Of a stretch of 64,000 nt of DNA, positions 60,301-64,000 are shown piece by piece. The position numbers were made by a program, and so were the translations under genes. The DNA lies in contig NC_081340.1 of the NCBI RefSeq assembly GCF_022539665.2, positions 6,013,357 through 6,077,356 on the forward strand, given 5' to 3'. This DNA comes from Daphnia carinata. Its lineage: Eukaryota; Arthropoda; Branchiopoda; Diplostraca; Daphniidae. A model generated the notes under the pieces. It was not told the origin of the DNA and did not search any database. It was given only the letters and a program-made list of their open reading frames with translations. Each line of letters starts with the position of its first letter. The stretch's first letter is position 1.

Positions 60301-62181
60301 AGGGCGGTGTCCGTGAATTTTCACTCTTATATAATTATCACAGACGTAAAATAGAAGCCCGCGAAACTCCTACCTACATTCCTGAAATTCAAAAAAAAAA
60401 GAACAAAAGAATTTTAAGGAATCATCAATCAAAAATACAAAAAGACTGGCCATATGATTTTCAACGTGGACTGAGACATTGGTTTTTAAATTAGCTTCCA
60501 ATGAGGCAGCAACTTCTACGTAAAATCTCTTCTCTCTTTTCCAACGCGAGTAAATGAATTTAAATCTTGACCGTAGAGATAAAAAATAATAAATTCGAAT
60601 ACGAAAAAATCTACATGGGGTGAAGCGGTCAAAAACGGCTCATTTGAATATTCCGGCGGAGGGACCCAATAATCTCGGAGTTGGACAGGATGAAATGTTG
60701 GTCTGCCATCGAGAATGGGCCTACTTGTTTCATTTCTACTGAATATTCCGAGCTACACATTTGTTGTGTGCGTTTATCTAAGGCTTCTTCCCCCTTGCTT
60801 CTGTATACATTGCTTTTGGCCACAAATGTAACATAAGATACGATAGCCCAGGGATGCCAAAGTTCCTTTTATTTTGTTCCATCTTTTTTTATGTATATCC
60901 AGAAGACGTTGACCAGGACTCCATACATGTAACACTTTATGGATCCAATAGAGATCAAGTTACAAAGTGGGTTGATATACCCCGACAAAAGAAATAAAAA
61001 GTTATTGCTGATGGCCTTTTTCTCTTTCCAAGTTGCAACGCGCGCGCCATTGTTTGCCATGTCGTCTGCTTCCAGGGGGTTCTCGAAGAAACAAAAGAAT
61101 GTTCCGATGTTGGCTTCGGGAAGAAAGGAAAAATTGGGTTGAACTATTAGCGAGAATGAACAGGAAGAAAACTTATATAGTTTTGACACTGTGACATAAT
61201 TCAGTTCCTGGTCAGTAGACTGGAAAAAGAGGACGCACGAACTGTGAATGTCCAGTTGGCAAATAGGGAAGCTCTAGCTCACCAGGTGTCCTACACTGCT
61301 GCACTAAATTATTCAATTGTTTTTCGTTTATTCGCAGAGTGTTTTTCGTCAATGAATTTTTGGTTTATTTTTGGATGACGCATCGATTACATTACGTTTT
61401 GTAGAGAGCCTGACTTTTGTTTTGCTGTATGTGACATTTTTCCACGCTATGACGCCAAGCCTCCAGCCAAGTCTAACGTACGACAGAGACCGTCAATTGA
61501 TGCTGTCCACTGAAACAAAATGGCTGATTTTTTTCGTAGATCATGTCGTAAAAAAAGGGGGAAAATAAAAATCTGCCAGTAGATTCTTGGAAAAAGTTTC
61601 AAGGTTTTCGTGTTTTTTTTTTTAAATGTGAAAAGTCTTGGTGTGAACATTCTTCGCGCCATGTTTTTTCGTGTCCGTTGCTGGAGTTATAATTGAATAT
61701 TCTTGCAGTAAACGTAGATGTGTACAGTGTTATTGAAATTTCAGATTTTTGCATTTCTCTGGAAAGAAGCATCCCCTGCAAAAGCTGAAACTGAACATTT
61801 GAATTATGTAACAGCAGCAGTAAAATTTCTCTTTTTACCTTTCCCGCTATTTTTTCCGTTAAAGAAAAAGCTGGGAGGAGTGGGTGTCAAAAAGGCATGA
61901 ATAATAAATATCATTTCATGAATGCCCCTTAAAACCGGTAGTCCCCTTTTTCGCGCCCAATTCACACTTGCAACAGCTGATTGCTGGATGTATTGGCAAC
62001 GTTATATCACTGCACGTTTTTGACGTCATCCTTGCATTCTATATTTATTTTCAATTAATTTTTTTTTACAGAGCATTGAGATTAAATGCGTATAAAAAAA
62101 AACGCGACCCACCAGCATGCAAAATATATTAAAAAAGAAATCCTAGTTTACCATTCTGCCACAACGGCGCTGTCGTCATAC
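54301..62181. other. AT-rich region without a defensible gene
   Basis: Long homopolymers (a G run of about 15 at 55777-55791, C runs near 57400 and 59230, many T runs), a TA microsatellite and scattered CRE octamers. Several short exon-like frames exist. The minus strand of 56377-56505 reads TPIHVSRSIEPSHRRRTPDS, then GTNIEPHLSLYNHGEL and a stop. The plus strand from 59402 reads MASDSSGYHAVPYPMSPAVS. Neither has enough support to be called a gene. Confidence 0.4.
54347..62028. promoter_or_regulatory. Six full CRE octamers (TGACGTCA) in 7.7 kb
   Basis: The exact palindrome occurs at 54347-54354, 55466-55473, 56543-56550, 58027-58034, 60051-60058 and 62021-62028. Two copies (55466, 58027) extend to the ten-base palindrome ATGACGTCAT. 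It is the binding site of CREB/ATF-type bZIP proteins. No gene start is assigned nearby. Confidence 0.55.
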
Positions 62182-62299
62182 CTGAGAAATACACAATAGC
62201 CAGCAGAAGAGGGAAAGGGACAAATGCAACGTTCCGACCGCGTGGGACTCCAGTAGGGCACAGACATCCGTCGAGTCGAGTCGACGCTCGAGCTCATCC
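62182..62299 (-). other. Candidate spliced exon (118 bases)
   Basis: On the minus strand 'ctatatttcag' precedes and 'ctcag|gtatga' follows a GC-rich block that stays open in two frames. One reads DELERRLDSTDVCALLESHA and continues hydrophobic; the other starts with a Met at the third base (MSSSVDSTRRMSVPYWSPTR). Both splice sites are near consensus. It could be an internal or first coding exon of a gene extending beyond this window. Confidence 0.4.
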
Positions 62300-64000
62300 C
62301 TGAAATATAGACACGATTCCAAAGAAAAGAAAAAAACTTTTGACTTGATTAACATACACCGAGTGAAACCAATAACATTCTTCCCTTGATTTTGTAATTA
62401 TTCAAAGTGTGCGTGTCGGATTTCCGTGTTTTCAGTTCAGACGAAAAAGACACATAATTATCGTGTTGCTGTTGATCGTCTGGGGAAATTTCAATATCGG
62501 ACTATGATTACAGCAGTCACCTAGTTGCAGAGACATTGTCCATCACTCGTGGCAGCGTGTGACGAAATCTGCGAGAAACGGTAAGTGATTGAACCGCCAT
62601 CTTAGCATTGAAACGTGTCTCGTCCTGTAGTCGTGTTTTAATTGGGGCTTTCATGTTGAAACGCGAAACTTTCCGAGAGTCTTCCATGTTTTTGAAATTA
62701 GAAAATGGAACGTCTCTGTTATCCTATCAACGGGTTGAGATAATTGGCGGCAAAAATTGGTGGCGCGTAATTACGTTGAAGATGTTGTTAACATTTTTTT
62801 TTTTTTTTTTTTTTAAGATTTGGCGCCATTCATGCTACATTAAAAAAGCAAAATGGCTGCTCAATTTTTTTTTTTTCGTTTTATTTTCAAGGTAGAAATG
62901 TAAAGAAAGTAAAAGCAGCTCCCGGCCAACTTGGAATTTCCTTTTCACTCATAACCTTAAGCTATTTTTTTTTTTCGTTTTGCTTTCGGTGTACTTACTG
63001 TAGTCATCTTTTTCTTTTTTTGTTTGTGAATGTCAATGCCGGCTGTTTTCGTTTTCACTTTCTTGACTGGGGCAAAAGTTTTCTTTTTAAATGTGAAAAT
63101 GAAACAAAAATGTTTGCCACGAGGTGGGATTTTGTGTGGGCGTAATCCAAAAATAGATAACTCAATTGAAATTAAATTTTGAAAATCGAGTGGGAATTTC
63201 ACAAAAGAAAGATGATTGAATTGCAAGGTGTGCCACAGTGCAAGAAGATCAAATGGTGTGCCAAAATAAAACTAGCGGGAGCCATACGGTGTGAAGTGTC
63301 TCTAACACTTGAGCAAAAAAAAAAAGCGCTATTCAGCACATAGAGACAGCACGTCAGAAACAGAACAAAAAGGACATTGAGGAGCTCCAGGGAAAGATCC
63401 CCCCCCCCCTTTTCTTTTTTTGGCATCTTTTGGTCGAGTGGGCAGACAACATTCCGTCTACGTCGTCCACTTAATCCTTGAAAAAAAGATGTTTCTTTCG
63501 GGCCGGGAGGAATAATATAAACATCAGCGTGAAAGTAGTGCGTTACTGTATTAGTCTGATGCAGTCGGTTCCTGTGTCATCAACGTCACACACTGAGATA
63601 CAACAACAAAAACATGGCCCGACCAAGGCCATGTTCGACTTCTTGATGGCCTATACAAGTTTGGATTTGAGCTTCGATCCCCCATGTGTTGTTTTTTTTT
63701 ATCCTCCATTTCATCCGTAGGGGGTCAACCGGATGCAATTCCATTTGGTCCAATAGTTTTTTTTTTGTGCGGATTTTTTTTTCAGGGGCTAAAAAACAAA
63801 ATTGGAAATGCCTGACCAGATGACTAGATCCATTTTACTTCCATCTAGAAAGCCTCCCCCTCCCCCTTTTTTTGTTGTTGCTTCCGTCTGTGTGTATTTG
63901 TTCGGCAACAAATCGTTAACACTGAGATAAAGAGAGAGAAAAAAAAGGGGGGGGGGTGTGTGTATACCTTTCGCTCGTGTGTGTGTGTGCGTGTGTGTGG
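62300..64000. other. No gene recognised; possible untranslated first exon
   Basis: On the plus strand an Inr-like 'ttcagttcag' near 62434 is followed by about 150 bases free of homopolymers and the strong donor 'gagaaacg|gtaagtg' at about 62580. This would fit a non-coding first exon of a plus-strand gene. The remainder has T tracts, C runs and a GT-rich simple sequence at about 63955-64000. Confidence 0.35.

Overview
The window is nuclear DNA from an arthropod, most likely a branchiopod crustacean such as Daphnia (inference). It holds compact multi-exon genes with GT-AG introns, mostly 60-120 bases long. It encodes arthropod orthologues of EFR3/rolling blackout, pipe-type sulfotransferase, Capon/NOS1AP and B52-type SR protein. 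A RAD52 fragment argues against a dipteran or nematode. No bacterial operon, CRISPR array, rRNA or tRNA was recognised.

Region 1 (1-13.6 kb) is a dynamic block. A unit of about 6.77 kb carrying an oligopeptide transporter gene (SLC15/PTR family, minus strand) is tandemly duplicated. Copy 2 (4454-8036) is complete and intact; copy 1 runs off the left edge. Upstream of each copy lies a decayed third transporter. Around them are relics of other genes: a phosphotriesterase-related (PTER) fragment, a RAD52 fragment cut off near the duplication boundary, a 60-base minisatellite and a degenerate WD40 gene.

Region 2 (13.9-28.6 kb) is gene-dense: a WAP-like single-pass membrane protein; EFR3, the anchor of the PI4KIII-alpha complex; a 65-residue two-exon small gene head-to-head with EFR3; fructosamine-3-kinase; a BTB protein with an FG-nucleoporin-like tail; a pipe/uronyl-2-sulfotransferase-like protein whose cofactor and catalytic residues are replaced; and a small secreted Gly/Tyr/His-rich protein. 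In several of these the summed exon lengths are exactly divisible by three, which supports the models.

Region 3 (30-43.1 kb) is one large minus-strand gene, NOS1AP/Capon, with nine coding exons, an alternative first exon inside the PTB domain and long introns full of homopolymers. Divergent from it lie ZNRD2 and a small tail-anchored protein gene. Next is an SR splicing factor (SRSF4/5/6, B52) with a duplicated pair of alternative exons.

Region 4 (49.8-64 kb) has no gene I can defend. It is AT- and homopolymer-rich, with six full CRE octamers and a few exon-like segments, the best at 62182-62299 on the minus strand. It may be intron or regulatory DNA of a neighbouring gene.

All gene identities come from reading translations against remembered family features; no database search was run.
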